This document shows, piece after piece, positions 26,057 to 37,279 of a stretch of 64,000 bases of DNA. The stretch spans positions 22,531,572 through 22,595,571 of the forward strand of contig NC_084807.1 of NCBI RefSeq assembly GCF_963583255.1, read 5' to 3'. Made by a program: the position numbers and the translations under genes. The stretch is from Pyrus communis. Its lineage: Eukaryota; Streptophyta; Magnoliopsida; Rosales; Rosaceae. Within the stretch, counting starts at the first letter, position 1, and every line of letters begins with the position of its first letter. The notes below the pieces were generated by a model. That model was not told the DNA's origin. It worked only from the letters and a program-made list of their open reading frames with translations, and did not search any database.

Positions 26057-26231
26057 GGAGTATAGTTCTCTCCCATTCAAATACCCTTATCTTCAATCCC
26101 CTCCTTTTTCACTTTCCTCATTTTCTCTTTATAAAAAAAGTCAACACTAAATGTTGACGTGACTTAATCGTAATCGTTCAAATAGGAGGGGATTGGAAGA
26201 GGAGAATTTGGAGAGGAGATAATCCTACTCC
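26057..26231. mobile_element. MITE with GGAGTA...TACTCC ends
   Basis: Left GGAGTATAGTTCTCTCCC and right GGAGAGGAGATAATCCTACTCC are inverted, imperfect copies. AATCCCCTCC / GGAGGGGATT pair inside. Flanks AATTTTCTC (left) and AATTTCTC (right) resemble a diverged 8-9 bp duplication. Confidence 0.55.
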
Positions 26232-26242
26232 AATTTCTCACT

Positions 26243-26873
26243 ACACCTAGGACGCGTTTACCAATCCTTAATCAAATTGAGAGGAATTGAATTGATGAGG
26301 AATTGGATTGAAGAGGAATTGAAATGAGGTGGAATCATAATCAGATTCCTGTTGAAGTTATTTACTAAAGCTGCCTGGAATCGGAGTAGGAATGATGCTA
26401 AGTCTATATAAATTGTTTACTAATTCACTTCAATCAAAATGAAAACTAGGTTGATTACTATATTGCCCTTACATAAATAAAATATTTTCATACTAATTAA
26501 TTTAATTAAATTCTTAATTAAATTTATATAATAAAATTCATCTATATAAAAATATATAAATAGGTTTTATTTATTTATTAAAAGATGGCATAATGAGTGT
26601 CAAATAAAGGGCAATGTTGGTATAATAAGAAACAAGTGAGGGCATAATTGGTAAAAGAAATCCATTCCGAATTCCTCAAGTGTCAAGGAACCTCCTTCAT
26701 GTAGGGAGTCCAATTCCTTCAAAATTAGGAGTCGGATTCCTTAATGCGTGTGGACCTCATATGTATTTTGATTCTCCAAGATTACGTAAATAAAGATGTA
26801 TACCGTAATTGGAATCCAATTTCGTAAATTGATCCGATTACAGGTACGTAAACATGCCACTAGAGGTGATTAC
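26243..26873. mobile_element. Possible TIR element, about 630 bp
   Basis: Left CACCTAGGACGCGTTTACC and right GGTACGTAAACATGCC...AGGTG are loosely inverted. The interior holds many GGAATTG / GAATTCC phrases on the left that recur inverted on the right. No coding region or clear duplication; ends approximate. Confidence 0.4.
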
Positions 26874-27183
26874 AAACTCGTTACAAATGATAATTGCACT
26901 TAAAAGTTTAGTAAGCGCAAAAGGATGGATTGCTCTGGCAATAAGAGCTTTTCTCTTTAATCAACTGTATTTCGGTTCAATTCCTCCTTTTAGTATAGAT
27001 TAGTTCATAATTGCTTAAAGAAGGTTAAAGTAAGAGCTTGTCTTAATTGTCTGAATATATTAAGATCCACAACTAACCATTACCAATGCAACCACCCCAT
27101 GTAACCAAATCCACTCATCACCTCTTCCTCGTATGCATGACAAATAAACTACAAACGAAGTAGCTACACACATAATATGTAGA
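26874..27183. other. Upstream region of the first dirigent gene
   Basis: No gene; presumed promoter and 5' UTR of the gene starting at 27184. No clear TATA box was fixed. Confidence 0.3.
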
Positions 27184-27909
27184 ATGAAAATGGCCAAGCA
27201 CCTTTCCTTCCTAGCCATGTCCTTATTAATCCTCCTACTCACCACCGCCACGATCCACCCGTCCACCGCCGCTCGAAGCCTCGGCAGTTCAACCCCAACA
27301 CACCCTCACAACCACCACAAAATCACATTCCTAATGAGAAATGTTCTCAATGTAACCCACCCCTCATCATCCATGTCCAAACCTTCAACCACTAAAGTGA
27401 CTAGCCAGCTTCCCTTCTCAAAACCAATAGGCCTGCTTCCTCCCAACGGAGGAGTCCCCCTCCCTGAAACAATCCCCGCCACACAAACCCTAGATTTATC
27501 CGGTGTCGGACTATTTTTTCCTGCAAGGGCTACACTCCAAGAACTGGAACTTGGGATTGTAACCCTGATTGACGAGGACATCTTTGAAAGCTCAGGGTAT
27601 TCTGGTCCACAAATCATTGGAAAAGCACAAGGGATTTTTGTTGCAAGTTCTGAAGATGGGAGCAGTCACATGATGGCTATGGCTGCACATTTCGCCAATA
27701 GCAGATTTAAGGACGGGTTAAGATTTTTTGGGGTGCACCGGACGGACGTGGATGAGCGGGACGGGTCTCATGTTGCTGTCATTGGTGGGATTGGGAAGTA
27801 TGAGGGTGCAAATGGCTATGCAACTGTTAGTGCAGTAAATAATGCAGGGTCTAATTCTATTTGGGAAGAAGAAAACAAGCTTCTTAGGCTCAATATTTAC
27901 CTCAGCTAG
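27184..27909 (+). CDS. Dirigent protein, short ESB1/DIR24-25-type member
   Basis: Secreted dirigent-family protein. Members steer stereoselective coupling of monolignol radicals or organise lignin deposition in the cell wall (family knowledge; substrate unknown here). Single exon, 241 residues from ATG at 27184, or 239 from a second ATG at 27190, which gives a standard signal peptide (MAKHLSFLAMSLLILLL...STAA then RSLG). The dirigent domain covers about residues 45-241, with KITFLMRNVLNVTHP at its start, ELGIVTLIDEDIFE, GKAQGIFVASSEDGSSHMMA, LRFFGVHRTD and VIGGIGKYEGANGYA. It lacks the long proline-rich linker of its downstream neighbour. First of three dirigent genes within 5.5 kb. Intact. 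Confidence 0.92.
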   Translation: MKMAKHLSFLAMSLLILLLTTATIHPSTAARSLGSSTPTHPHNHHKITFLMRNVLNVTHPSSSMSKPSTTKVTSQLPFSKPIGLLPPNGGVPLPETIPATQTLDLSGVGLFFPARATLQELELGIVTLIDEDIFESSGYSGPQIIGKAQGIFVASSEDGSSHMMAMAAHFANSRFKDGLRFFGVHRTDVDERDGSHVAVIGGIGKYEGANGYATVSAVNNAGSNSIWEEENKLLRLNIYLS

Positions 27910-29045
27910 TAGCTCGAAACCTTGTTATGTCGAAACGTCAAAATTATGTGTTTTAGGGCCACTATCTCGTTGCCGCATATGCCTCCAAAATCTTAAGGCC
28001 GGCCTGGCTTATTATGTATAAGATCCTGCTTGAGGGGCAGTTAATTTTCATTTTTCTTTTTTAAAAAGAACTATATAATTGTAGATTTCTGATTTATTAC
28101 GATTTTATATTCCAAATTACGAAGAGGATGATAATATACAACTATTTTTCCAATGAATAATTTATAAACTTCATTTTGGTGGATGAAAAAGGTGGAGCAG
28201 ATTGAAACACAAATCTGGAATAATAGCTAGAAACCATCATTACTGAACTTATTTTTAAGTTCAATTATGTCGAAACGTCACACGAAAACATGCTACCGAT
28301 GGATTTCTGCAGTTTTCTGTTCAAGTATGATCAACCTGAGGACTAAATCTAATGACCCCAGTTTTCCAATTTTCGAACAGCTTTGTAGAAATCGAAAGAA
28401 CAGAGAACTGGGTTAATATAACTCCACTTCACAGAACTTGACCAATTGTTGTACCCTAATGAACTTGATGCGGTCCTTGTCCCCAAAGGAATCATCAAAT
28501 TTTACCACATCTATCACATTTCATTTTAATTTCTCCTCTTCAAACTGGGAATAATGGTGAGTTATTTGACCCCAATTAATTGAAATAGAAGAGGATCAAG
28601 TATGTCCGACCCCTTACTCGAAAGTATGTTTTTTCATTTGAAGTATATCTTCTTTTATTTATTACTCATCCGTCATAAAAAAGATATATCTCCGATTGTA
28701 GGGCAGATTCTCTTCACGACACAGATACATTGTAACATAAAATTATACACATGTACATTGTGACATGAAATTATACGTTAAGTGGTTACAGTAGTTATTT
28801 AGTAATTGGGTGTGATGTGGTTATACTTACTCAAAATTGCCTCAGGTTAAATCTCCTAAAGGTTAAATCAAAATTCCAGGCTGAGATGGGCAGCACCTAA
28901 TATGCACATATACCAGCACCATCTTAACTACTAAAAAATGGCACCAATTCCATTTGATGAAGGGAGTTGGTTTTTCAACCAAAAACATCCTGCTAAGAAA
29001 AAAGGGTGCACCAACTCCATCTCTTCCTACAACTCCAATACAAAC
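27910..29045. other. Intergenic region between two dirigent genes
   Basis: AT-rich, no supported gene. Contains the second gene's promoter near its right end. The short phrase TATGTCGAAACGTCA appears twice (27926 and 28267), a possible small duplication. Confidence 0.35.
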
Positions 29046-29053
29046 TATAAATA
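29046..29053 (+). promoter_or_regulatory. TATA box of the second dirigent gene
   Basis: TATAAATA lies 102-109 bp upstream of the ATG at 29155. Its position argues against the farther in-frame ATG at 28954 as start, because that ATG would precede the core promoter. Confidence 0.6.
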
Positions 29054-29154
29054 ACAACACAAATCTTTTCATTTCTCAGACACAAGTCACAACTTACTTA
29101 AGTCAAAGATTCAATACAAAACCCTTCATTTCTTCACAATCTCACAACCCAAAA

Positions 29155-30324
29155 ATGGCAGAGTCCCTCAAATCGCTCAAGGCCACACTCTACATCTTGC
29201 TCCTAGCCATCACCCTTGGATTTGCCGGCTCAGCTAGGATCATCGACGAGGTGCAACCCGAAGCATCCAATCCTCTTCCGACAACTGTCCCTACCACGAA
29301 CCCTCTGCCAAGTGGCCATATCCCTATCATCACCCCCGCCACCCCAACTGCCGATGACAATGTCGACGACGCTGACGCACCAATCCCTGAGACTGACGCC
29401 CCGCCAGAAGCTGACGTGGTGCCTCCTGTAGTCCCTCCTGTCACAACCGTCCCACAAGCTAACTCACCACTACCAGAGACACACGACGAACCTGCCATAG
29501 TGCCAACACCGGTTGCTAATGTGGCACCCGTAGCAACACCTGCCGTTCCAGTCACCACACCCGTGGCAGGTCCTGTCACCACATCGCTAACCGGGCCCAC
29601 CGCGGCCGCCAGAACGGAAACCCCGCATTTGTCCTTTTTCATGCACGACATCCTAGGAGGATCCCACCCATCAGTCAGAGTGGTGACCGGCCTCATCGCC
29701 AACACAGTCCTCAACCCCGCATTCTCCAAACCCAACAACAACATCTTCCCCGTCAGCGGTGGAACCCCCCTAACCAACAACAACATCAATGGCTTCCTCA
29801 ACAACAACAACAACATCCCCAACATCGCCGGCCTCAGTGGCCTGACCAACTCCCAATCCAGCACGGTCATCCAGAACAGCGGCAACAACAACATCGTCAA
29901 CGGCGGCAGCAACCAGCCCTTCGTCACTGCCGGCCAGCTCCCCAACGGAGCCACCCTCCAGAAGCTCATGTTCGGCTCGGTGACCGTGATCGACGACGAC
30001 CTGACCGAAGGACACGAGCTTGGGTCTGCCGTGCTCGGCAAGGCACAGGGTTTTTACATGGCTAGCTCGCTGGACGGGAACAGCCACACCATGGCTTTTA
30101 CTGTGTTGCTGCACGCAGGTGAACATGATGTGGAGGACACCATTAGCCTCTTTGGGGTCCACCGTACAGCGTCTCCGGTGTCCCACATTGCTGTGATTGG
30201 TGGGACTGGGAAGTACGAGAATGCGAACGGGTACGCCGCCATAGAGAGCCTGCACCAGGTGGACCAGCACACGACTGATGGGGTGGATACCATTATGCAG
30301 ATCAGCGTTTACCTTTCTGAATAG
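29155..30324 (+). CDS. Dirigent protein, long ESB1/DIR10-type with Pro-rich and Asn-rich segments
   Basis: Single-exon, 389 residues. The start at 29155 gives a canonical signal peptide (MAESLKSLKATLYILLLAIT, cleavage likely after FAGSA). The frame is open further upstream to 28954, but that stretch is hydrophilic, precedes the TATA box and would bury the signal peptide. Segments: proline/threonine/acidic linker at about 30-155, dirigent start HLSFFMHDILGGSHPS at about 160, Asn-rich insert (NNNINGFLNNNNNIPN) at about 205-260, and the dirigent core from LQKLMFGSVTVIDDDLTEGH to the C-terminus, with GKAQGFYMASS, FGVHRTA and VIGGTGKYENANGYA. This layout matches ESB1-like proteins, which act in Casparian-strip lignin deposition in Arabidopsis. 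The role here is inferred from family. Higher GC than its surroundings. Confidence 0.93.
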   Translation: MAESLKSLKATLYILLLAITLGFAGSARIIDEVQPEASNPLPTTVPTTNPLPSGHIPIITPATPTADDNVDDADAPIPETDAPPEADVVPPVVPPVTTVPQANSPLPETHDEPAIVPTPVANVAPVATPAVPVTTPVAGPVTTSLTGPTAAARTETPHLSFFMHDILGGSHPSVRVVTGLIANTVLNPAFSKPNNNIFPVSGGTPLTNNNINGFLNNNNNIPNIAGLSGLTNSQSSTVIQNSGNNNIVNGGSNQPFVTAGQLPNGATLQKLMFGSVTVIDDDLTEGHELGSAVLGKAQGFYMASSLDGNSHTMAFTVLLHAGEHDVEDTISLFGVHRTASPVSHIAVIGGTGKYENANGYAAIESLHQVDQHTTDGVDTIMQISVYLSE

Positions 30325-31716
30325 AAAGTGTTGGTATGTTTTTATTTCCCAGTTAGGGTTGTGAGATGCTTCACAATTTCAATGTGCATTTGATGTATTT
30401 TCTATGTGTGTCTTTTAATTGAATGAAAAATGAAAACTTTGTTATTAAAATGTTTGATCAGACTCGTTTCTTGTTCTTTTATTTGAGCGATATTCTACTT
30501 TAATTTAATCTAAACTAATGAGAAAGCATATCCGCTCTAGCCAAAACGACTACCCCAGATACAGATTTGTTTTTTGTTCAACCAAAGAAAATAATCAACT
30601 ATTAAGGCAGAGTATCTATGATTCTATATCATCACTTTTTCTCTGCTTTGCAAACTTCTAAGGTTGAATCAATAGACACCATTATTTTCTCAGTTGATTG
30701 ATTCAAGTTCATATCGTAATATATTCGTAGCCCATTCCTTCAACTTGTAGGAGACTCATGTTTTTGACAGATTTCGTAGAATCCAATGTCTAATCGATTA
30801 GTTAACATGTCGGTTACCCTTTTCTGAAACGCGGGGAGAAAAAAAATCAATGGCTTATCAGATTATCTATCGAGCAATCAAACAGGTTCAAGATATACCA
30901 TAGTCCATATTACTACTTGCTAGACCTTTTATGCAGACTTGAGGGCAGTGAAAACTTGTCAATATGTAACATTTGTTCCTTACCAATATTTGCACCAGTT
31001 GAATTAAAAGTGAAATGCCAAAATTGTGCTGGTTTAGAAAGTAAAGTTTTATGCAATGACGACTTACGATTGCCTTAAATGGATCAGCTTTTCTGCATTT
31101 TTCAACAAGATAGCGAACGGAAGCAGACTTGTCCATAGAAATTACATACATCACTCAACCCAATCAGGTGCCTAACAGTATCTATGTAAGACGAGTTGTT
31201 TCTCAATTCTTAGATGGTAGTTATAACTTGTTTGATGGGAGAAATTGATCGGCAATGAATTACAGATCAGGTGCTCCAAGCCAGGAAAAACCCTACAAAG
31301 ATAACAAATAATTGGAGATTATAGACCGTGCTAATCAGTTCTCCGTTTTCATAACAATATGCACCATTGTAGTAACGTTTGTAGGAGATGCCCTGTATGC
31401 TTTTACTCTCCTAGAACAATTACTCAGATTGTATACGCGTATTGCTCATATGGACTGATTTTGCACTCCACGTGAACTGATTTTCCATTCGAAAAGAAGT
31501 TAGGATATAAACTTGCAATCGTGTGTTAGGTTCAGAAATTTCAATTTGCGCACTGTTACTGAAAATAAATTGTAACCATTTCATTTCTCTAAAATAACGA
31601 GCAATAGAATACAAACAAATCTTTCTTCAAAAAGCCTGCATCAGCAAACTTGATCGCTCTTTCTGCAGACCTTGCAAACAAACTTGAAACACAAATGCTC
31701 TCAATCACACGTACAA
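30325..31716. other. Intergenic region between convergent dirigent genes
   Basis: Contains the 3' UTRs of the plus-strand gene (ending near 30450) and of the minus-strand gene (starting near 31716). No other gene, RNA or repeat is recognised. Confidence 0.4.
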
Positions 31717-32624
31717 TCAGTAAGTGACATAAACAGTGAACTCCAACAGCGTCTCCGCCCCATGAGTTTGCTGATTGGAAGCCGGGAAGGTCTTAACCAA
31801 CGCAAAACCTTTAGCATTGACATACTTTCCGGTGCCACCCATAATGGCCAAGTGAGACTCTGACACAGCTGTACGGTGAACCCCAAAGAAGCTAAGAGTG
31901 TCAGTGTAACTCCCACTTTGGAACATAGCAGTGAAAGCCATAGTCTGACTAGTACCGTCCCCAGAGCTCACTACATAAAAACCTTGTGCCTTGCCAACCA
32001 AGCCAGAGCTAAGCTCATGCCCTTCAGTCAACTCGTCATCAAATACACTCATTGTTCCGAACATGAGATTTTGGAGCGCGGAGGAGCCTGGCAGGAGCTG
32101 CCCACCATTTATCGGAAAGTTTCCAAACCCACCACCATTTCTGTTGCTGTTTTGTCCGACGTTTGGTGTTGTTCCACTAAGCCCTGTGAGAAATGGGATG
32201 TTATTGTTGTTTATGAGACCGCCGTTGTTGTTGTTCTGGGGTACTCCGTTGTTGAATGGTAGAATTGCCCCGCTGGGCTTGGCAAATGGGAATTGACCGT
32301 TGACTGCAGGGTTGTTGACTATCCCTGTGATGGCTCGGGCAGTGGGGTTTGATCCTCCGAGGATGTCGTGCACAAAGAAGATCAAGGCAGGGTGGTCGGC
32401 AGCATTTGCAATTGTTGCAGTACTAGTAGCTGCTGCAGGTGTAGCTAGTGCAGCATTTGTGACAGGTGTATCAAACATGTCGGACACCATTGGGGGAACT
32501 ACCGGAACTTGTGGCTCGTCCTCGAGAATTCGCGCTGAAGCAGCAGAGAAAATGGTGAGAGTAAGAAATAGGAGGTCGGCAGTGGCCTTGGCAGAGAGAG
32601 AGAGAAAATTTTGTGAGCTTCCAT
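31717..32624 (-). CDS. Dirigent protein (ESB1-type) with a frameshift in the signal peptide
   Basis: Third dirigent gene of the cluster, convergent with the other two. The main frame (31717 up to about 32600) encodes the dirigent domain HPALIFFVHDILGGSNPT, an Asn/Gly-rich insert, LQNLMFGTMSVFDDELTEGH, GKAQGFYVVSS, FGVHRTA and IMGGTGKYVNAKGFA. Directly upstream in this frame are a hydrophobic signal-peptide core (DLLFLTLTIFSAASA) and RILEDEPQ. The only sensible start, ATG at 32622-32624 (M-E-A-H-K), is in another frame. The two frames meet at a CT dinucleotide tract (AG tract at about 32593-32605 on the plus strand), and one CT unit fewer would restore continuity. In the main frame a TAA lies just before the tract region. 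Initiation at the internal ATG (32490) would give a product without a signal peptide. This is either a real null or variable allele, or a sequencing/assembly slip. Confidence 0.82.
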
Positions 32625-33324
32625 GTTATTTGAGAGGGGAATAAAATATGGGAGTCGAAATTGTTTTTCTTTCGGGTCTCGATTCAAGGATTGAAGGGAT
32701 GTTTGTGTCTGTGTGGATGTGGTATATGTATAGATTGAGCTTCTGAAAGGAGTTGTTCAAATGGAGTTAGTGCTAATCTTTCCTAATAAGTGTTTTGGTT
32801 AGGCTGCTAAAGTAAAGTTTGACTCCAAAAGAGGAAGGATTTGGATAAGGCCACAGAGGTTTAGGTCACCTAACAAAAGATCCTAGCCTTCACAAGGCTC
32901 GGATTATCGTTTGATATTTCCAGGAAATCGGCTTCTAATGTCGATTCTTAAAGGAGGATGAACAAGTACTCCTCGGACTTTCATGAAGTCGTCTATAATT
33001 ATATACAGAGCTATCAGTATGATCATCAAATTCTTCCACACAAAATCACAATGTACTACGATTTTGTTTGTGTCCTTACGCTTCCTTCCTGGTTTTCGTT
33101 TAACGATTCCACGATTCCATCCCTCTAAAAACAAATGTAATTAGAGGGAAAACATCAAATTCCAACACATCTGAATTTCATTTATCATGTATAAAAATTG
33201 AGTCTATACATATATCATTTGCAAACCCTATCACTTGATCAAAACTGTGGCCACATCTACATAAAAGTACCTTTGTCTAACCAGTTCACAAAATTACTCT
33301 ACCAAGACAACAATCACTAGTTTC
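32625..33324. other. Upstream region of the third dirigent gene and 3' flank of the TRM gene
   Basis: No gene is supported. On the minus strand TATACATATACC near 32725 could serve as core promoter for the dirigent gene. The 3' UTR of the TRM/DUF4378 gene occupies the right part. Confidence 0.35.
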
Positions 33325-35745
33325 TTACAAACTCTCCAAGCTAACAAACTCTGCTACGAGCTTATCGAACAAAAATCTCTCAATTTCTCTACCAATACCA
33401 TCAATATCATCTCCTAAATCTAACTCAATCTCCCTTCCTAGCACCTTTTCGGTGGAGTCCCTTCCTGTTTCCTTCTCTTGGCTAACAAGCAACATCCACA
33501 GATCTTCCTCTATCATCTCCTCACTTGTCGTGGATCTAATCCTTCTAGACACGGGCTTTGTCCACATGGGAACACCCAGACAAGGCTCGAAAATCTCCAT
33601 CAGCCCTGCATTTATACGGTCAAACAAAAGCCTCCTGTCCGACCTTTTCCATGAAGCCTGATTGCCAAACTTCTTCTCCAGGGTCTCAAATACAGAAATG
33701 CTTACTGGCCATTCTGGAGGGCACCAGGTACCTAAGTCCATTACCGAGCTCCTAACATAAAAACCTATCTCCGATAACACATTAACAAGGTAGGAATAGT
33801 CTCTGCTTTCTTCAACTCTTAACAATCTCATTGAATCTTCATTTTCTCTGCAACTGCTTGCAGATCCTTCATTAGTATCACAACCATCATCACTTGAAAC
33901 AATCATTCCATATCCTTCCGAGTATGCGTCAGAGTAGTCTGATTTCAAAAATGCAAGTTGCATACACAAATTTAGCATGAATAAATTGAAAAAGAAATAA
34001 TCAAAAGCGTGAACAAAAAATAAAATTGGGTTACTATCTTCAAAATTATAGTCAACTCACCAGTGATATCAACACTCATACTTTGCAGGAATTCTGGTGT
34101 AGGCGATCGCTCTCCACTATATAGTGGTTCCAGAACTGAAACTGGACTAGGCTGATAAGCGTCCTCCAAGCTCGTCATGGAGTCTGACTCTGTGGTGGAG
34201 CAGTGCAAAAGAAATGGACTTTCTTTGTAGCATTCGGTGGATGTTTCCTGCAGTTCCACAACAATTTAGAAAAGTGTCACAGGGTGACATTGCAATAGTA
34301 AATCTTGAAATAACATGAATAACCAAACAACAATTAATAAGCGTTTTCACAGTAAACTGATATAAAAATAAACAAACCATATACAGAAAGACTATCTGTC
34401 TTCTAAAGAAAGAAAAAACCTGCTGAACTGAAGTATCTGTTCCATGACTGGAAGAATCGTCATTTTTGTCTACAAAGATGCAGGTTCTGCGTCCAGATTG
34501 CCGCTTCTTGAAATTCCAGGGAGTCTTTCCCACGGTTTGAACACCTTTTAATCCTAGGCTAGGATAAGATTGGAGTTTCTTACAGTTGGATCTCAACTTT
34601 ACAGGGCCGAAGCCATCATTCTGGTTGAATTTGTACTCCCTTGATTTGTACTGCCCCAAATTAATAGACCCTTTTGGCTTGAAACTCCATTCATTGCAAA
34701 GAGCTGCATATTTATCTTGCTGTGTTCTAAACTTACTGAGGTCTAGGTCTTTCAGGTCAACCCGTACGAGCTTTCTTTTTGGTTGAAGATGCCTAAAAAG
34801 CTTGTGATCCAATGTTCTTGAGCCTGTTTCATGGGCAGACATGGCAAGCGAATTCCCGAGGGTAGCGCCTTTACAAGCCATTCCTGATTCTTCCAGCTTA
34901 TTAGTCATCTTCCGTCGTTTTGAGAGTTGCTTTTTGGCTTCCTGGGATCCATATGACCCATCTGAATAAGACAAGGAAAACCTTATCGATTCAGTTTTCA
35001 TTGCAACTGAGTCGCCACCTCTGGATCCTAACTGTGAGACCTTTGTATCAATGTTGGCTTTGTTGCAACTTGTATTTTCAGTTAGCTTCCCCAATATTTC
35101 CCTCAAAACTGTAGACCTTAAGCTTACTGGTTCCATGTCAAATGCCAAGTTCTTTCTTTCTTTTACTTCAACATGTATTTTCCCGCTACTATGACTAGAA
35201 AACCCCGCGCACTTTCGATCACTGGAATGAGAAACATCAAGGGAACTCAAAGAAGGGAAACATCTCGCAGAATTCTCGTCCTTTCCATGCTTCGGTTTCA
35301 AAACAACAATTCTACTACCGGGAATGCATCCTTCTTTGTTTGACCCCAATTGCGATCTTGAAAAATCATCTAAATTTATGAGTCCAACTTCTCCAAGGGA
35401 TTCTCTGACAATTCCATTCTCAATTGTTTCAAGTAAAGTGGCATTTTGTAGCTTGCAGGGGAAACTTGTTGAAGGGGAAACATTTCCACTGCCAGAAGTA
35501 CATGTTGAAGGGGAAACTTGCGGATTATGCAGATGCTCGCCGATCAAAAAACTTCCCCCATAATCCGTCACTTCAGGTACTCTCAACCTGAATGAATGGC
35601 GAGACTCTCTGGCACCAATGGAAGCAACTCTGCGTAGGTAATTCTCAGACAGCACTCTTCTTTGTTTTTGGACAGGCACCTGAGGTGGCGAGTTATCAAG
35701 ACCCATCAGTTTTGCTATAACACTTGGTGTAGGTGTAGCTTCCAT
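33325..35745 (-). CDS. TRM-like / DUF4378 protein with N-terminal LMGL motif, three coding exons
   Basis: Member of the plant TON1-recruiting-motif / LONGIFOLIA-like family, several of which associate with microtubules and affect cell shape and division-plane orientation. The role here is inferred. Minus-strand exons: 34420-35745 (442 codons), 34061-34247 and 33325-33938, with GT-AG junctions and consistent phases, total 708 residues. The N-terminus has PSVIAKLMGLDNSPPQ (residues about 7-22), the DUF3741/LMGL signature. The middle is Ser/Lys-rich and low in predicted structure. The C-terminal about 200 residues form DUF4378, with YLVNVLSEIGF, LGTWCPPEWPVSISVFETLEKK and RRLLFDRINAGLMEIFEP. ATG at 35745 follows a splice acceptor (TTTGCAG at 35748), implying an untranslated upstream exon. 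Confidence 0.9.
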
Positions 35746-35747
35746 TC

Positions 35748-36308
35748 CTGCAAAGTGTTCTTGATATAATCTATACAGGCACTGTGTACACTTTACTTTC
35801 TACAAAATGCAGGAATGTACCTGCAGAAAATGGGAGAATGCTCTTCGTCAACAAGCGAAAAGAATACAACGCGAAAATCCAAAGAACAACAAACAGATAA
35901 GGATTCAGTGAACCCGAATGAGCATCCGAATGATCATAAATTTTTTTTGTTCCTAGAAACCTAGTAGATACAGAACACTGAAGTTTGAAGTAGAAACCAA
36001 GTTATTACCACAACTTCTTTTGTTAAGCAATCAATGAAACAACAACAAACGAAACAAGAATTTAAGTAAATTAAACACAAATTAATATTACCGGAAAAAA
36101 AACAATTTCAGACCTTTAAACCACAAAAAACCCACACTGCCATCATATGATATGATCATCCTAACTACTCCAAGAACATCAACTTCATTGAAACAAAATC
36201 ATTGCAAAACCGGTCGTAGTTAAGTTGGTTATAGCAATATGCTTCCTCTTTATGTACTCAGTTCGAATCTCCCTCCCGCAAATTTAGATTAGATTAAAAT
36301 ATCGCTCG

Positions 36309-36351
<43 letters not shown>

Positions 36352-36489
36352 CATCATTAACAAAAGCACAAGCAAGCAAGAATCAAAAGCCAATAGAATT
36401 ATGAATTGCTCTATGAACTAAAGAACAAAGAAAACAAAGAAAATTAAAATTCGTGAATTAATAAAAGGCTCAAAGAGTCAAAGGGTTAC
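35748..36489 (-). other. Predicted intron in the 5' UTR of the TRM-like gene
   Basis: On the minus strand a donor AAAG/GTAACC after 36490 and an acceptor TTTGCAG/GAATGG at 35748 bracket DNA without coding potential. A second usable acceptor (CTGCAG/GTAC near 35820) exists. The upstream exon and promoter probably lie within 36490-36900. A SINE is inserted inside this intron. Confidence 0.5.
36209..36349 (+). mobile_element. tRNA-derived SINE with long poly(A) tail, in the TRM gene UTR intron
   Basis: CCGGTCGTAGTTAAGTTGG resembles a Pol III A box, and AGTTCGAATCTCCC about 50 bp later a B box. An AT-rich stretch and a tail of about 40 A (36308-36349) follow. Orientation is opposite to the host gene. 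The target duplication is unclear (ATCATT occurs near both sides). Confidence 0.65.
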
Positions 36490-37089
36490 CTTTCTAATAT
36501 TGGTCAGGCCACCATAGTTTAATTCCTCCACCAAAACCAACAATCTTGACACAACTCTCCCTTCATTTTTAGATTACAATTTAATAAATTAACAATCTCA
36601 TCAATCACACACTGGCTTTTATATAAATCAACCCAAGAAAATGACTCAAGAGTTATACCCGCAAATCTCAACAAAATATATATATTTAAGTCAAAAATCG
36701 AAAAATAAAACAGTTTTTGCTTATTTGGGCACTGAAGTGGATAAGAAATCAAATCTGAAAAATGGGTTTTGGGTTTAATTCCTGGGTTCTGAAGAAAAAA
36801 TTGGATCCGATGAGAAAAAAATGAAGAAATGATTGGGAAGGTGAGAAGCAAAAAATAAAGAAAACAGAGAGACAATACAAAGGTGGCGTTGCTTGGCGTT
36901 TTGGTGCGGGTCGTTTTATTGTATTTGTTCCGTCGTTTTTGGAAATATACCCCGAATTATTTAATTGTCTTTGCTTGCGTAACTCCCGCCAGAAAGATAT
37001 GGTTATTTAATGGGGGATTTGATTGGAGCTTTCCGATTTTTGATTAGTACAGGCATGGAAGGGGATTTGGGAGTGGAAAATGAACTTTG
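36350..37089. other. First UTR exon and promoter region of the TRM-like gene
   Basis: No extra gene. Minus-strand 5' UTR sequence probably begins near 36880-36900. No confident TATA box. Confidence 0.3.
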
Positions 37090-37279
37090 CCGAATCCTTT
37101 TTCTAGGATCATGAGAATTCTGTAATCGTGATCATTCATCATATATCGTCCAATTAGTCTTCATTATGTACTATTTATATATAATTTTAAATTTTAAATT
37201 TATAATAATTTCTGACTTTACGATATACGATAAACGATCACGATCACGGGATCTCTAGATCCTCAGGAAAAAGATTCGG
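37090..37279. mobile_element. MITE, 190 bp, with inverted ends of about 60 bp
   Basis: Left CCGAATCCTTTTTCTAGGATC and right GATCCTCAGGAAAAAGATTCGG are inverted copies, as are GTAATCGTGATCATTC and ACGATCACGATCACG. The centre is an AT palindrome (AATTTTAAATTTTAAATT). A 13-bp direct repeat TTGGGAGTGGAAA flanks the element, offset by 10 bp on the left. Relation to insertion unproven. Confidence 0.65.

Noticed and set aside
28954..29154. Upstream in-frame extension of the second dirigent gene
   Set aside because: It precedes a TATA box at 29046 and would place 67 hydrophilic residues before a perfect signal peptide.
29190..30270. Long minus-strand frames opposite the second dirigent gene
   Set aside because: Caused by GC-rich third positions opposite a real coding sequence.
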